Below, piece by piece: positions 52,085 to 61,495 of a stretch of 64,000 nt of DNA (position 1 is the first letter of the stretch; every line of letters begins with the position of its first letter). Source of the DNA: Streptomyces sp. NBC_00448. Its GTDB lineage: Bacteria > Actinomycetota > Actinomycetes > Streptomycetales > Streptomycetaceae. Made by a program: the position numbers and the translations under genes. The notes under the pieces were generated by a model. The model was not told where the DNA came from and did no database searches. It was given only the letters and a program-made list of their open reading frames with translations. Where the stretch lies: contig NZ_CP107913.1 of NCBI RefSeq assembly GCF_036014115.1, positions 6,255,501-6,319,500 of the forward strand, in the 5' to 3' direction.

Positions 52085-53495
52085 CGCAGCGCACCGTTCG
52101 TAGCAGGTAGGGCAGGATCGCGGTGGCGGCCGGATCGTGGTCGAGCGGCACGATCAGCGCGCCGTGCGTGGGGCAGCGCAGGTCGCGAAGTGCCGCCGCC
52201 ACCGCCTCGGTGAACGTGGCGCCCGAGCCGAGACCCCGGGGCGCGCCCGGTCCCCGCGCGGATACGGCGGCCGCCGGCACCAGGTGGGCCGTGCCGCGCT
52301 CGGGGGACCACGCCCACAAGGAGGGCCCGCCGGGCCCCGGGACGAACCGCCGCGGGTCGAGGGCGAGCAGCGCGTACAGCGCCAGGGCGCGCGACGCGGT
52401 GCGCAGGCGCGCGGTGGTGAAGTCGGTCCCGGTGGCGTGGACTTGGTGCGCGGCCCGGCCGGTGCGCGGGTCGCGGACCAGGGCCCGGGAGGCATGCCGG
52501 GGGAACTGCGGCAGTTCCCCCTCGTCCAGGTCCGCGAGCAGTCCGGCGCGCGGGTCGATGCAGCCGGCCGCGCGCCGGGAGAACTCCTCGGGGCCGACGG
52601 CCGGGCCGTCGCGCAGGGCGGTGATTCCGGCGAGGAACCGCGCCTCGGACTCCGGCGCCGCCGGCAGCGCGGCCGGGTGGGGGCGGTAGGCGTGGCGGGT
52701 GGTGGTCAGGGTCGCGGTGTCCAGCCGGACGAGCGGTTCCGGCTCGGCCGCCGCGGTGGAGGAGTCGAGGAAGGCCCGGTGGAAGCGGTGCGCCAGCAAG
52801 GTCGCCGCGAACTCGGCCGCCTCCGAGGGGTGTTGGGGGAGGGGAGTGGCGGCTTGCGTGCCGTGCACGCGCAGCCAGGCGCCGAGCCAGCCGCCGGCGG
52901 CGCGGTCGGGACCGGGGGAGAGCGTCGGGCCCAGCCACCAGGACTCCGCGTCATGGACGGCGGCGGCGAACCACAGGCCGTGTGCGCGGCAGTCCTCGTC
53001 GAGCCGGGCGACGGAGGGCGGATCGTCGCCCGCCGACAGGAGCAGCAGCGCGTCGTGGCCGCCGGCCGCGACCGCGGTCGCGGCCGCCGCGTGGTCGGCG
53101 ACCGGCGTGACGGCCGGCAGGCCGGTCAGCCGCAGCGCGTCCGTCAGCGCGCCGACCGCGGGCGGCGCCCCGAGGACCAGCACCCGCAGCCGCGCGTAGG
53201 CGGCGGTGCGCCGCTCCGGGCCGGGGGCGGCCTGGTCCGTCAACAGGCCGTGGCTGTCGATGAGTTGAAGGACGCGGAGCACCATGGCGCTCCGGGCCGC
53301 GTCGAGGCCGCCGACCAGCTGTCCCACCGTGCGGGCGCCGTCCAGGAACGGAGCGAGCCGGTCCAGCCAGTCGGCGATGCCGGGGGCGGCGATCAGGTCG
53401 GTGCCCTGGCTGGAGCGCACGTAGACGGTGCCGCTGCCGCTCGGGGTCAGGAAGGCGTCGGCGCGCAGGAGGGGCGCGGAGTCGTAGGTGATCAC
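52077..53495 (-). CDS. Precursor-binding cyclodehydratase partner (RRE/E1-like, TbtF-like)
   Basis: The 472-aa product starts with a winged-helix RIPP recognition element (LLRADAFLTPSGSGTVYVRSSQGTDLIAAPGIADWLDRLAPFLDGARTVGQLVGGLDAARSAMVLRVLQLIDSHGLLTD). An E1/ThiF-like Rossmann segment follows (YARLRVLVLGAPPAVGALTDALRLTG). It presents the leader peptide to the YcaO enzyme. The C-terminal 190 residues have a YcaO-like texture (FTTARLRTASRALALYALLALDPRRF) but lack the ATP motifs. GTG 53495 overlaps the SagB stop (GTGA). It occupies the F position. Confidence 0.85.
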   Translation of the reverse strand: MITYDSAPLLRADAFLTPSGSGTVYVRSSQGTDLIAAPGIADWLDRLAPFLDGARTVGQLVGGLDAARSAMVLRVLQLIDSHGLLTDQAAPGPERRTAAYARLRVLVLGAPPAVGALTDALRLTGLPAVTPVADHAAAATAVAAGGHDALLLLSAGDDPPSVARLDEDCRAHGLWFAAAVHDAESWWLGPTLSPGPDRAAGGWLGAWLRVHGTQAATPLPQHPSEAAEFAATLLAHRFHRAFLDSSTAAAEPEPLVRLDTATLTTTRHAYRPHPAALPAAPESEARFLAGITALRDGPAVGPEEFSRRAAGCIDPRAGLLADLDEGELPQFPRHASRALVRDPRTGRAAHQVHATGTDFTTARLRTASRALALYALLALDPRRFVPGPGGPSLWAWSPERGTAHLVPAAAVSARGPGAPRGLGSGATFTEAVAAALRDLRCPTHGALIVPLDHDPAATAILPYLLRTVRCDD

Positions 53496-55003
53496 GGTGT
53501 CCTCGGCCGGGGAGGGGTCGGTACGGTCGGGTGGAGCAGATGGCAGGCCGGTGTGCCGCTGCCGCGTTCCTGGCCGAGCAGAGCGGCGAGCAGCGTGGTG
53601 CGGTCGGGGGGCGTACGGGCGGGGTCGGCACCGTGCGGGTGCGTACGGCCGGGGTCCGCGCGGTCCGGGTGCGTAAGGTCCGGGTCCGTACGGGCGGGGT
53701 GCGCGCCCAGCAAGGCGTCGGCGGCCGCGGTGTCGACGTCGCAGCGGAGCCCGGCGCCGAGTCCGGCGCGCGCGGCGGCCAGGCCGATCCGCTGGCCGAT
53801 GACGCCCGCCCGCAGGTTGAGCATCTGGTACCAGCGGTCGCCGTGTTCGGGATAGCCCGACTCGTAGTCGCCGGTCACCAGCACCGCGCAGGCCGCCTCG
53901 TACCCGGCCAGCTCGCCCGGCCCGCCGGGTGGGAACAGGCTCCGGGGCGTGCCGTCCCCGGTGACCGGTACGAGCCGGCCCGTGCCCGGGTCGCGCCGGT
54001 GGCAGCCGGCCGGAAGCCCGGTGACGCGGTGGGCGACCACGTACAGGTCGCAGCCGGCGGGGGCGGCGTGGTCCAGGGGGATCGGGCGGGCGGCGTCCGC
54101 CAGGACGGTGAGCAGGGCGGCCAGCGGAACGGGGACCGGCTCGAAGCCGGAGCGGGCCGAACGGCGGCGCAGCAGCGGGGCGTCGGGCGCGATCGCGCCG
54201 GGCGTCCGGGCGGTGACCACGGCGTGGACGCGCTCCGCTTCGGGGTCGAGGCCGAGCAGGCGGCCCAGTTCCCCGCCCGCGAAGCGGGCGTGCGCCGTCG
54301 GCGCGGCGCCGGCCGACTCCAGCAGGGTGAGCGCCTGCCCGGTCAGCACGCCGGTGTCGAGCGCCTGCAGCCGGTGGCCGAAGGGGCCGTAGCGGGCCAG
54401 GTTCGCGTCCAGCCGGCTGGTGATCAGCAGGACCGACTCGGGCTGCTCGGGCGGCGGCCGGTCCAGCGCGCGGGCGAGGTCGGCGCGCAGGTCGGCGCGG
54501 GAGAGGAGTTCGAGTGCGTGGGCCGACGGCAGGTAGTGGCAGAGCCCGGCGGCGCCGGCCGTGTACACCTCGGCCGGATACGTGCCGCCGCCGGACGGCA
54601 CCGGCCGGCCGGCACCCACCCCCGCGCCGGTCCAGTCGACCCGGGTGACGCCGTTGAGCAGCGCGAGCAGGGCGCCCAGGCGCTCCAGGGAGGCGGCCGG
54701 ATCGCGGTCGGCGGAGGGTGAATCGGGCTCGGTGGAAGGCGAGTCGAGGCCGGCCGGGGGCGGGGGGAGGACCGGCGGGAACGGCAGGGGGAGGACGGGC
54801 GCGCCCGGGTGATGTGTGGGCGGGGCGCTGCCCGCAGCCGGGTCGATGGCGGGCAGCACCCGGCCGTACCGCGCGTGGTAGCGGCGGGCCGCCGCCCCTC
54901 CGGTGTCTGCGGGCGGCGGGTAGGACGGGTGGGCCGCGTCGGACAGGTCATCCTGGTCGGCCGGGTCGGCGTCGGGCCCGGGAGCCGCTGGCGCGGTCCT
55001 CAT
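53492..55003 (-). CDS. SagB-type azoline dehydrogenase (TbtE-like)
   Basis: This 503-aa FMN-dependent nitroreductase-fold enzyme oxidises thiazolines to thiazoles. Recognisable segments are RPVPSGGGTYPAEVYTAGAAGLCHYLPSAHALELL near residue 135, YGPFGHRLQALDTGVLTGQALTLLESAGA near 205 and DRWYQMLNLRAGVIGQRIGLAAARAGLGAGLRCDVD near 400. The latter is typical SagB flavin-binding and lid sequence. N-terminal 100 residues are Pro-rich. ATG 55003 overlaps the upstream stop (ATGA). It sits at the E position of the operon. Confidence 0.9.
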   Translation of the reverse strand: MRTAPAAPGPDADPADQDDLSDAAHPSYPPPADTGGAAARRYHARYGRVLPAIDPAAGSAPPTHHPGAPVLPLPFPPVLPPPPAGLDSPSTEPDSPSADRDPAASLERLGALLALLNGVTRVDWTGAGVGAGRPVPSGGGTYPAEVYTAGAAGLCHYLPSAHALELLSRADLRADLARALDRPPPEQPESVLLITSRLDANLARYGPFGHRLQALDTGVLTGQALTLLESAGAAPTAHARFAGGELGRLLGLDPEAERVHAVVTARTPGAIAPDAPLLRRRSARSGFEPVPVPLAALLTVLADAARPIPLDHAAPAGCDLYVVAHRVTGLPAGCHRRDPGTGRLVPVTGDGTPRSLFPPGGPGELAGYEAACAVLVTGDYESGYPEHGDRWYQMLNLRAGVIGQRIGLAAARAGLGAGLRCDVDTAAADALLGAHPARTDPDLTHPDRADPGRTHPHGADPARTPPDRTTLLAALLGQERGSGTPACHLLHPTVPTPPRPRTP

Positions 55004-56196
55004 CCGTGCGTCCGCGCCGCTGCGGTGGCGCGCTCCGGCGTACCGGGGGTGTCCGCCGCGGTGGCCAGCACCATTTCGAGCGCGCTGACCCCGTAGACCT
55101 CCTCCACCGCGTCGGCCGCGAGGTGGCAGAGCAGGTAGCGGGTCAGGCCGGGCAGCCCGAGACGGGAGAGGTGGAGATAGGTGTAGTTGAGCATCAGGCG
55201 GTAGCGCAGGAAGCGCGGGTCCCGGTACATCATCTGCTTGTACGTGGCGCTGCCGCTGATCGCCCGGTGCAGCGGGCTGGCCGTGAGCAGTCCGCCGATG
55301 CCGTTCTCCTCGTCGGTCGGGATCTCCGCCTCGGGGATCTCGCCGGCCTCGTACAGCGCGGTCCAGCGGCTGCCCAGCGGGTCGATCGCGGCCACCCAGC
55401 GCCGCAGCGTTGCCGCCTGGTCCGGCCCGGCCGCGGTGTCCGACCCCTCGGGTTCGGCCCCGGCGGTGTCGAAGGCCGCGACCACGGCACGCACCTGGTC
55501 GGTGAGCACCGCGCGGTTGGCCGCGTACCGCCGCGCGAAGGCGTCCCGCACCTGGGGGCCGACCGTGCTCAGGTAGCCCTCGGCGTGCGAGCGGAAGGAG
55601 ACGAACCCGCGGCGGATCGAGGGGTCCTGCGGGTGCCGGCAGAGCGTGTGCGCGGTGGCGAGCATCAGGCGCAGGGCCAGCGTCTCGCGCGGCAGGCCCG
55701 CGGCGACGGCCTCCAGGTGCTCGAACATCAGGTCGTTGGTCTGCTGGTAGAAGAGCGCCAACTCGTCCGCGCCGACCGGACAGCCCAGCACGTCGACCCG
55801 GCGGTCGTGCTCCTCCCAGGTGATCGCGTGGTCCTGGTAGAAGGGGGTCAGCGGGCCGGGTTCCCGTTCGGCCGCGGCGAGGCGGCGGTGCAGCGGCAGC
55901 AGGGCGGCCTCGTCGAGGGGGGCCGCGGACGGCCGCGTGGTCAGATATCCGCCGATCAGCTCGGAGACGGCGGGCTCCACCAACTCGGCGAAGGCGGCCG
56001 GCGTGGCCTGGACCACCAGCCGCAGATGGGGACCGCGGCGCCAGTGCCGCAGCACGTAGGCCGAGGCGACGTGACCGGCGCAGCGCTCGATCACCGGCCG
56101 TACGGCCTGGAGGATCAACTGGTCGGTGTCGTCACCGAAGTACGCGATGTGGGCCGCGCGCCACTGCGGCTCGTCGGTCGGCGGGATGGCTGCCAC
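55000..56196 (-). CDS. Thiopeptide pyridine synthase (TbtD-like)
   Basis: The 398-aa product is a stand-alone LanB C-terminal-type protein ('thiopeptide-type bacteriocin biosynthesis' domain): WRAAHIAYFGDDTDQLILQAVRPVIERCAGHVASAYVLRHWRRGPHLRLVVQ at residues 11-62 and RYRLMLNYTYLHLSRLGLPGLTRYLLCHLAADAVEEVYGVSALEMV near the C-terminus. Members catalyse the formal [4+2] cycloaddition of two dehydroalanines that forms the central pyridine and releases the leader. The GTG start has GGAGG upstream. Its identity as the D gene rests on domain type and on its order after the eliminase. Confidence 0.85.
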   Translation of the reverse strand: MAAIPPTDEPQWRAAHIAYFGDDTDQLILQAVRPVIERCAGHVASAYVLRHWRRGPHLRLVVQATPAAFAELVEPAVSELIGGYLTTRPSAAPLDEAALLPLHRRLAAAEREPGPLTPFYQDHAITWEEHDRRVDVLGCPVGADELALFYQQTNDLMFEHLEAVAAGLPRETLALRLMLATAHTLCRHPQDPSIRRGFVSFRSHAEGYLSTVGPQVRDAFARRYAANRAVLTDQVRAVVAAFDTAGAEPEGSDTAAGPDQAATLRRWVAAIDPLGSRWTALYEAGEIPEAEIPTDEENGIGGLLTASPLHRAISGSATYKQMMYRDPRFLRYRLMLNYTYLHLSRLGLPGLTRYLLCHLAADAVEEVYGVSALEMVLATAADTPGTPERATAAARTHG

Positions 56197-56277
56197 GGGG
56201 GTCCCTCCTTCGTGGTTCTCTGTGGTCCGGGCTCTTCGCCGCGGGCTTTCGTGAGCCTGTCGCTACGGGGGCCGGCC

Positions 56278-57243
56278 TTACGGTGGTTCGGCGCCGTCGC
56301 GGCGCGCGGGGCCGTCGGCGCCCGTCAACTCCGCTACGGCCAGCAGCGCCAGGCCGCGCAGGGTCGCCTCCTGGCCGAGCCGCACGTCGAGGCGGTTGCA
56401 GGCCAGGTGGGTCAGATGGCCGGCCAGCCGGTCGGGGAGGGCGGACCGCCGCTGCGCGTTCCGGCAGGACGCGAGCCACTGGTGCACCGGGTCGGCGCCG
56501 GCCTGGCCGGTGGCTTCCGCCGGTGCCTGCGCGCGGACCGCGCGGGCTGCTCGGGCGACGGTGAGCAGGGCGGCCCGCCGGTCGCCGTACCGGGCCGGCA
56601 GGTCCGGTGCCGGCCGGCCCGGCGCAACACCCGCGTCCAGGCTGCCGGTCAGCAGGGCGAAGCAGTGCGCCGCCCGCCGTGCCGGGCCCCACTCGGCCAG
56701 GACCGCGGCGACGGCCAGTTCGCTGCAGGTGGCGAACGCGTCCTCGACGGCCCGCAGCGCGTCACCCCGGCCGTACTTGCCGTGCTCCGGCCGGTAGGGG
56801 TGGAAGGAGAGGCTGTCGTGAGGAGCCAGGGTGCCGGGTTCGCTCTCCGGCTCGTGGGCAGCCAACTGACCTGCCAGCGCCTGGTATTGGCTCTCCGTCA
56901 TGGCCGGTGACGGCGGCCGGGCGCGGAAGAACGCGGCGGCGTGCGCGTCCAGCGTCGTGCGTACCGCGGGCTCTGCCGCCGGCGTGGTGAGGCGTACCCG
57001 CAGGCGCAGGTGCGGACCGCCCTGCCAGTGGCGGAGGAAGAAGAAGCGGTCGGCCAGGCCGCGTCGGCGCAACTCCGCGACGGCCTCGGGGAGCAGCGCG
57101 CGCACCACCAGGTCGAGCGGATGCCCGGTGAACACGTGGGCGCTGACCCAGCGGTCGTCGGGTTGCGGGTCCGGTGCCGGGGCGGGCTCCGGCTGAGGCT
57201 CCGGATTCGGGTCCGGTACGCCTCCGGGCGGGCGGGTCAGCAT
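56278..57243 (-). CDS. Glutamate-elimination enzyme (LanB C-terminal type, TbtC-like)
   Basis: The 321-aa product carries the elimination domain of split LanB dehydratases: WVSAHVFTGHPLDLVVRALLPEAVAELRRRGLADRFFFLRHWQGGPHLRLRV (residues 32-83) and PEHGKYGRGDALRAVEDAFATCSELAVAAVLAEW near 155. It removes glutamate from glutamylated Ser to give dehydroalanine. ATG 57243 overlaps the glutamylation gene by seven bases; a much longer frame on this strand is a shadow of that gene. A Pro-rich start (PNPEPQPEPAPAPDPQPDD) precedes the domain. Confidence 0.9.
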   Translation of the reverse strand: MLTRPPGGVPDPNPEPQPEPAPAPDPQPDDRWVSAHVFTGHPLDLVVRALLPEAVAELRRRGLADRFFFLRHWQGGPHLRLRVRLTTPAAEPAVRTTLDAHAAAFFRARPPSPAMTESQYQALAGQLAAHEPESEPGTLAPHDSLSFHPYRPEHGKYGRGDALRAVEDAFATCSELAVAAVLAEWGPARRAAHCFALLTGSLDAGVAPGRPAPDLPARYGDRRAALLTVARAARAVRAQAPAEATGQAGADPVHQWLASCRNAQRRSALPDRLAGHLTHLACNRLDVRLGQEATLRGLALLAVAELTGADGPARRDGAEPP

Positions 57244-60059
57244 GTCCGCGCCTGCCGGTCCGGCATCGGGAGCGGGGCGGCGGGCAGTTCGATCAGGAAC
57301 TCGGTCGCGTACCGGCGGCCGTCCCGGTGGGCCGGTGCGTCGTGGAGGTCGGGCAGGGCCTCGGTGAGCAGCAGCGGCCGGCCGGTGGCGGCCGCCCGCT
57401 CGAAGACGCGGAGCAGATGGGCGTGCGCGAAGTCGACGTACACCGGCTTGCGGTCCTTGTCGTGCAGCGCGGGGCCGGTGAAGCCGTCGGCGGGGCGTGG
57501 GGTGAGGGTGCGCAGGAAGCAGCGCGGCGGCAGGCCGAGCGCGGCCCGCCAGGCGTGCACGCGGACCAGGTAGGCGGCGTCCGGCTCCCCGGCGGCGCGG
57601 GCCGGCGCCCGCCCGCGGTCGACGAACCAGGTCGCCCGGCGCAGCACCACGGCCCCCAGGGCGAGCCGGGGCATCCTCGTGCAGCCCGCGCCGGGCGCCG
57701 CCCCCGGGTCCGTACCCGGTGGCGCGGTCCGCTCCGGCGGGAGCAGTTGCCACAACTGCGGCCAGTCCGACCAGAAGGCGTAGGAGGTCTGACCGAACGC
57801 CTCCGCCAGCAACCGGGCCGGCAGTGGGAGCAGTGGCGTGGCGAGCAGGCCCAGGTGCAGCGGCCGTACGACGCGGCCGGTGGCGCGGTGGAGCAGGTGG
57901 AGGCGGCGGGTGCGCGGGTCGTGCACGACGTCCAGGTCGGCGGGGCGGATCAACCGCTCGGGGGGCCGGTGCGAGGTGGCGCCGTCCAGGTCGATCGCGT
58001 AACGGGTGGCCGCCGCCCGCTGGTTGAGGGCACTGCCGAAGACGGCGTCGAACTCGACGTGCAGCGGGGTGCCCGCGGGACAGTCGCCGGGAAGCCCCTC
58101 GTGGGCTGCCTCGGGCCGGCCGGTGTCGGGTTCGGCTGCGTCGGGATCGGCGACCCCGGGTTCGACCTCCTCGGGTTCGGCCGCTCCGGCCGCCGCGTCG
58201 AGCAGGCGGGCGATCCGGGTCCGGCCGGTCCCATGCCCGCAGGTGACCGTGTTGAGCACCAGGCCGAGCCCGGCGGTCGGGCCGTCGGGCAGGGTCTGGA
58301 CGTAGTAGGCGTGGTGGTCGCCGGAGGTGTCCGGGTCGGGCCAGGCGCCGCAGAGTTCGCTGACGGCCTGGGGCGCGAGGCGGACGGTGCCGTCGTGCGC
58401 GGGCGGAGTGCCGGCGAGCAACTGGCGCAGCTCGTCCTGCCGTTGAACGTCGCGCTCGCTCGGAGCGTGTGTCCCGGGTGCGGCCCACCAGGCGCCGAAG
58501 TCCTGGAGGAAGCGGGTGAAGGGCTGCCGGAAACCCGGGCCGTACGCGGTCAGGGCGCGCTGCCGGAGTGCGTCGCGCGGCGGTGCGAGGGTGTCGAACG
58601 GGGCGAGCAGCGCGGGTATCCGTGCCAGGTCGGCGAGCGCCGGCCGCCAGGAGGCCGGGTCGAGCACGGCGGCCGTGCCGACCGTGACGGTGTGGTGGAA
58701 GTACACCGGGCCTCGGTCCAGCTGTTCGTTCGGGCCGATCAGTTGGAGGCGTCGGGCGGCGGCCGTGGTGTGCCGGCGCAGGGCGGCGGCGAGGTCCCGG
58801 TGGGAGCCGGGCGCGGCGGCCCGGGCGGCGTCGATCCCGTCGCGGATGGCGCGCAGGTCGTCGAGCAGAGGGGTGAGGCGGTCGCGGTGCCGCGGTGCGG
58901 GCAGGTGGCTGCCGAGCCAGTCGTCCAGCGAGGCGGCGTCGAGCTCCTGGTCGGGCGGCCCGAGCCGGACCTCCAGCAGGCCGAGCCGGACCAGCCGGGC
59001 GATGACGGCGTCGGCGGCGGAGCCGGGGGAGTCGGCGGCGCCGGTCGTGGTGCCCCCCGGGCCGGGCGCGCCGAGCAGGGCGCGCAGCCGTACGGGGCTG
59101 GGCTCCTCGTGGACCGCCGCCAGGATCGCGGCCAGCGCGGGTGTGGCGGGCAGGGCGCGTACCTCGCCGGACGGGCCCGGCGCGGTGAACAGCCACCGCT
59201 CACCCTCGGGGGAAGACACCGGTGTGGCCGACGGGTTGACGCGCAGCCGCACGGCAGCGCCCAGTTCCGGCACGTGGGCGAGCGCGGCGGCGATCCGGGA
59301 CAGCGGCAGCAGACCCGCCTCGGCCACCTCGGCCCGGACGGAGCTCTCCAGCCGCACACCGGCGCCGGCGTCCACCTCCCAGCGGCCGAAGCCGACTGCC
59401 GCGAAGGTGGTCAACGGGCTGGGTTTGGCCATCGCACGGCCCGCGTACTTGGCCAGCCGCACGGCCGCCCCGTCCAGCGGCCGCCGTTCGGGCGTGCCGC
59501 GCTCGCCCCAGCGCAGCAGGTCCTCGTAGAGGTCGGGACTGGCGTAGTCGAGACCGGTGGCGAACGCCGGGTCCTGGACGAGCGCGGCGAGGGCGGCCGC
59601 CGCCGACCGGGTCTCGACCGGTAGGACGCTGCTCAGTTCGGTGAAGAGCTCCGCCCGGGTCCGACGCAGATCGGCGTGGTGGTGGAGGCGCTCGGCGAGC
59701 GCGGCGCCGAGTACGTCCGGCGGGGCCGCCGCGTCCAACAGCGAGCCGATACGGGCGCCTTGGTGCACGGCGCGGCGCAGGCCCACCAGCCGGGCCTTGA
59801 AGGGGCGGGCCGGCTCGGTGCCGATCAGGGCGTACAGCGCATCGCTCAGCCGGGCCGCGTCGACGGTCAGCCGCTGGTCCAACGACGCGACGCGCATGCC
59901 GAGTTCGGTGCTGCGCGGGATGCGGGAGGCGTCGAGCGCGGTGGTCGGCAGCCCGGCGATCCGCACTCCCACGGTCTGGTCGGCCGGGGCCGGAACGGGG
60001 GCGGGCGCAGGAGTGGTGAGCGCGGGGCGATCGGTCGAAGGCGGCGTGTTCCGGCTCAT
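57237..60059 (-). CDS. tRNA-dependent glutamylation protein (LanB N-terminal type, TbtB-like)
   Basis: The 940-aa product is the glutamylation half of a split LanB dehydratase, which esterifies precursor Ser residues with glutamate taken from glutamyl-tRNA. Matching segments include LRWGERGTPERRPLDGAAVRLAKYAGRAMAKPSPLTTFAAVGFGRWEVDAG near residue 190, YFHHTVTVGTAAVLDP near 455, and the C-terminal ATRYAIDLDGATSHRP and KPVYVDFAHAHLLRVFERAA. An Asp/Glu-rich insertion lies near residue 650. ATG 60059 overlaps the preceding stop by one base. With the 321-aa eliminase it forms the complete dehydratase. Confidence 0.92.
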   Translation of the reverse strand: MSRNTPPSTDRPALTTPAPAPVPAPADQTVGVRIAGLPTTALDASRIPRSTELGMRVASLDQRLTVDAARLSDALYALIGTEPARPFKARLVGLRRAVHQGARIGSLLDAAAPPDVLGAALAERLHHHADLRRTRAELFTELSSVLPVETRSAAAALAALVQDPAFATGLDYASPDLYEDLLRWGERGTPERRPLDGAAVRLAKYAGRAMAKPSPLTTFAAVGFGRWEVDAGAGVRLESSVRAEVAEAGLLPLSRIAAALAHVPELGAAVRLRVNPSATPVSSPEGERWLFTAPGPSGEVRALPATPALAAILAAVHEEPSPVRLRALLGAPGPGGTTTGAADSPGSAADAVIARLVRLGLLEVRLGPPDQELDAASLDDWLGSHLPAPRHRDRLTPLLDDLRAIRDGIDAARAAAPGSHRDLAAALRRHTTAAARRLQLIGPNEQLDRGPVYFHHTVTVGTAAVLDPASWRPALADLARIPALLAPFDTLAPPRDALRQRALTAYGPGFRQPFTRFLQDFGAWWAAPGTHAPSERDVQRQDELRQLLAGTPPAHDGTVRLAPQAVSELCGAWPDPDTSGDHHAYYVQTLPDGPTAGLGLVLNTVTCGHGTGRTRIARLLDAAAGAAEPEEVEPGVADPDAAEPDTGRPEAAHEGLPGDCPAGTPLHVEFDAVFGSALNQRAAATRYAIDLDGATSHRPPERLIRPADLDVVHDPRTRRLHLLHRATGRVVRPLHLGLLATPLLPLPARLLAEAFGQTSYAFWSDWPQLWQLLPPERTAPPGTDPGAAPGAGCTRMPRLALGAVVLRRATWFVDRGRAPARAAGEPDAAYLVRVHAWRAALGLPPRCFLRTLTPRPADGFTGPALHDKDRKPVYVDFAHAHLLRVFERAAATGRPLLLTEALPDLHDAPAHRDGRRYATEFLIELPAAPLPMPDRQARTC

Positions 60060-61495
60060 CAGAACACCACGGGGACGCGGAAGGCGGCGCCTGGGCGTGC
60101 CGTGCCGACGGCCACCTGGAAGAGCACGGTCTCCTCGCCCGAGGCCGCTCCGAGCAGGCGTTCGGCGCCGGCGGCGTCGTAGCCGTTGTGGACCCGGGCG
60201 GACAGGCCGTGCCGCGCCGCGACCACGCACAGCAGATGGGCCGCCGCCCCCGCGACCAGGTGCAGCCTGCGGAAGGCGTCGGTGCCGTGCCGCGCGACAG
60301 CGGCGCCGCGCCGCACGGCGAGGTACGCGGTGCAGGCGGTGGAGCGGAAGTTCATCGACACCCGGCCCTCGGTCTGCCCGATCCGTTCGAGCAGCGGCAG
60401 CGGGTCGCCGTCGTGGGCCTGGCGCAGGCGGCCGCCGCTGTGGACGTAGTGGCCCTGGGAGGCGCCGGCGACGCGCTGGACCAGCAGGTGGCAGGAGAAG
60501 TCGGTGAACGGCGCCGCGGCGAGGGCGGGTTCGAGATCGATGAGCAACTCCCGCGGGGCGGGAACGGGCTCGGGGTCGAAGAGCGCGGCGCCGGAGTGGC
60601 GGGCGCGGAGCACCGAGGCCAGGTCGGGTGGTGGCCAGGCCGCACGGTCGGCCGGGGGCGCCGCCGGTCCCAGGATCTCCAGGTAGCCCATGGGGTGTTC
60701 AGCCATGGCCGGCAGCCGGTTCGCGCAGAGGTCGTGCAGCGTCTCCCGGTCCTGGCCGGGCCGGGTGCGCAGGCCGAGCGCGGTGGCGACCAGGTGCACC
60801 GCGCCCAGCAGCATCCCCGCCTCCTGGGCGCACAGCCGCGGGGCGTAGCCGCCGTAGAGCCGGGCCGTCCGGGCGAACCGGCTGGTGATCACGACGTACC
60901 GCGAGGTGCCGGGACCGCCGTCCCGATCATCGCTCAACGACCCCCGCAACAGCACGAGTTGGTGGTGGAGCGGATCGAATCGGAAGGCCGCGGTGGGGGT
61001 GAGCAGGGTGAGCTCGCTCGGGTAGCGGCACCGCGCGGAGGCCACCGCGCGGTGCAGCGGCCAGCCGCCCGGGGTCAGGTCGTGCTGGAGCAGGCCGTAG
61101 GAGTAGTGCAGCAGCGCGGCGAGCACGGCCGGGTCGGCGAGGGTGGCCGGGGAACCGGGGGAGGGCGCCAGGTGGAGCGGCGGAGGCGCCAGCGGGAGGC
61201 GCGGCCCGGGCGGGAGCGGGTCGGGCTCCGCGCCGGCCGTTCCGGGTGCCGGGTGTCCCGCCGCGAGCGTGGGCGGGATGGCCCGGCGGGAGTAGACCGC
61301 GTCCGCCCAGAGCGACGAGGGGAACGGGTCCTCGCTCGCGAAACTCCTTGCGGTGGTGGCGGTTTCGGGGGGCGCGGGTGCCTCGGGGGCCGTACTGGCC
61401 GTGCTGGCCGTGCCGGTCCCCGCCGTCGCGCCCGTCACCGCCGTCGCACCGGTCCCCGCGGTCGTGCCGGTCCGGCCGGCGGCCCCGCCGGTCAC
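60059..61495 (-). CDS. Second SagB-like nitroreductase-fold protein
   Basis: The 478-aa product has a Thr/Gly/Ala-rich N-terminal 45 residues, then a SagB-like body. This body contains LLHYSYGLLQHDLTPGGWPLHRAVASARCRYPSELTLLTP near 135, RLYGGYAPRLCAQEAGMLLGAVHLVATALGLRTR near 215 and STACTAYLAVRRGAAVARHGTDAFRRLHLVAGAAAHLLCVVAARHGLSARVHNGYD near the C-terminus. It is distinct from the SagB at 53492 and is not part of the six-gene thiomuracin-type core. It may be a second dehydrogenase, or an inactive partner of the RRE protein next to it. GTG 61495 overlaps that gene's stop (GTGA). Confidence 0.78.
   Translation of the reverse strand: MTGGAAGRTGTTAGTGATAVTGATAGTGTASTASTAPEAPAPPETATTARSFASEDPFPSSLWADAVYSRRAIPPTLAAGHPAPGTAGAEPDPLPPGPRLPLAPPPLHLAPSPGSPATLADPAVLAALLHYSYGLLQHDLTPGGWPLHRAVASARCRYPSELTLLTPTAAFRFDPLHHQLVLLRGSLSDDRDGGPGTSRYVVITSRFARTARLYGGYAPRLCAQEAGMLLGAVHLVATALGLRTRPGQDRETLHDLCANRLPAMAEHPMGYLEILGPAAPPADRAAWPPPDLASVLRARHSGAALFDPEPVPAPRELLIDLEPALAAAPFTDFSCHLLVQRVAGASQGHYVHSGGRLRQAHDGDPLPLLERIGQTEGRVSMNFRSTACTAYLAVRRGAAVARHGTDAFRRLHLVAGAAAHLLCVVAARHGLSARVHNGYDAAGAERLLGAASGEETVLFQVAVGTARPGAAFRVPVVF

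Noticed and set aside
56278..59196. 972-codon frame that includes the eliminase
   Set aside because: Only the part from 57243 downward matches a domain; the rest is an alternative frame of the glutamylation gene.
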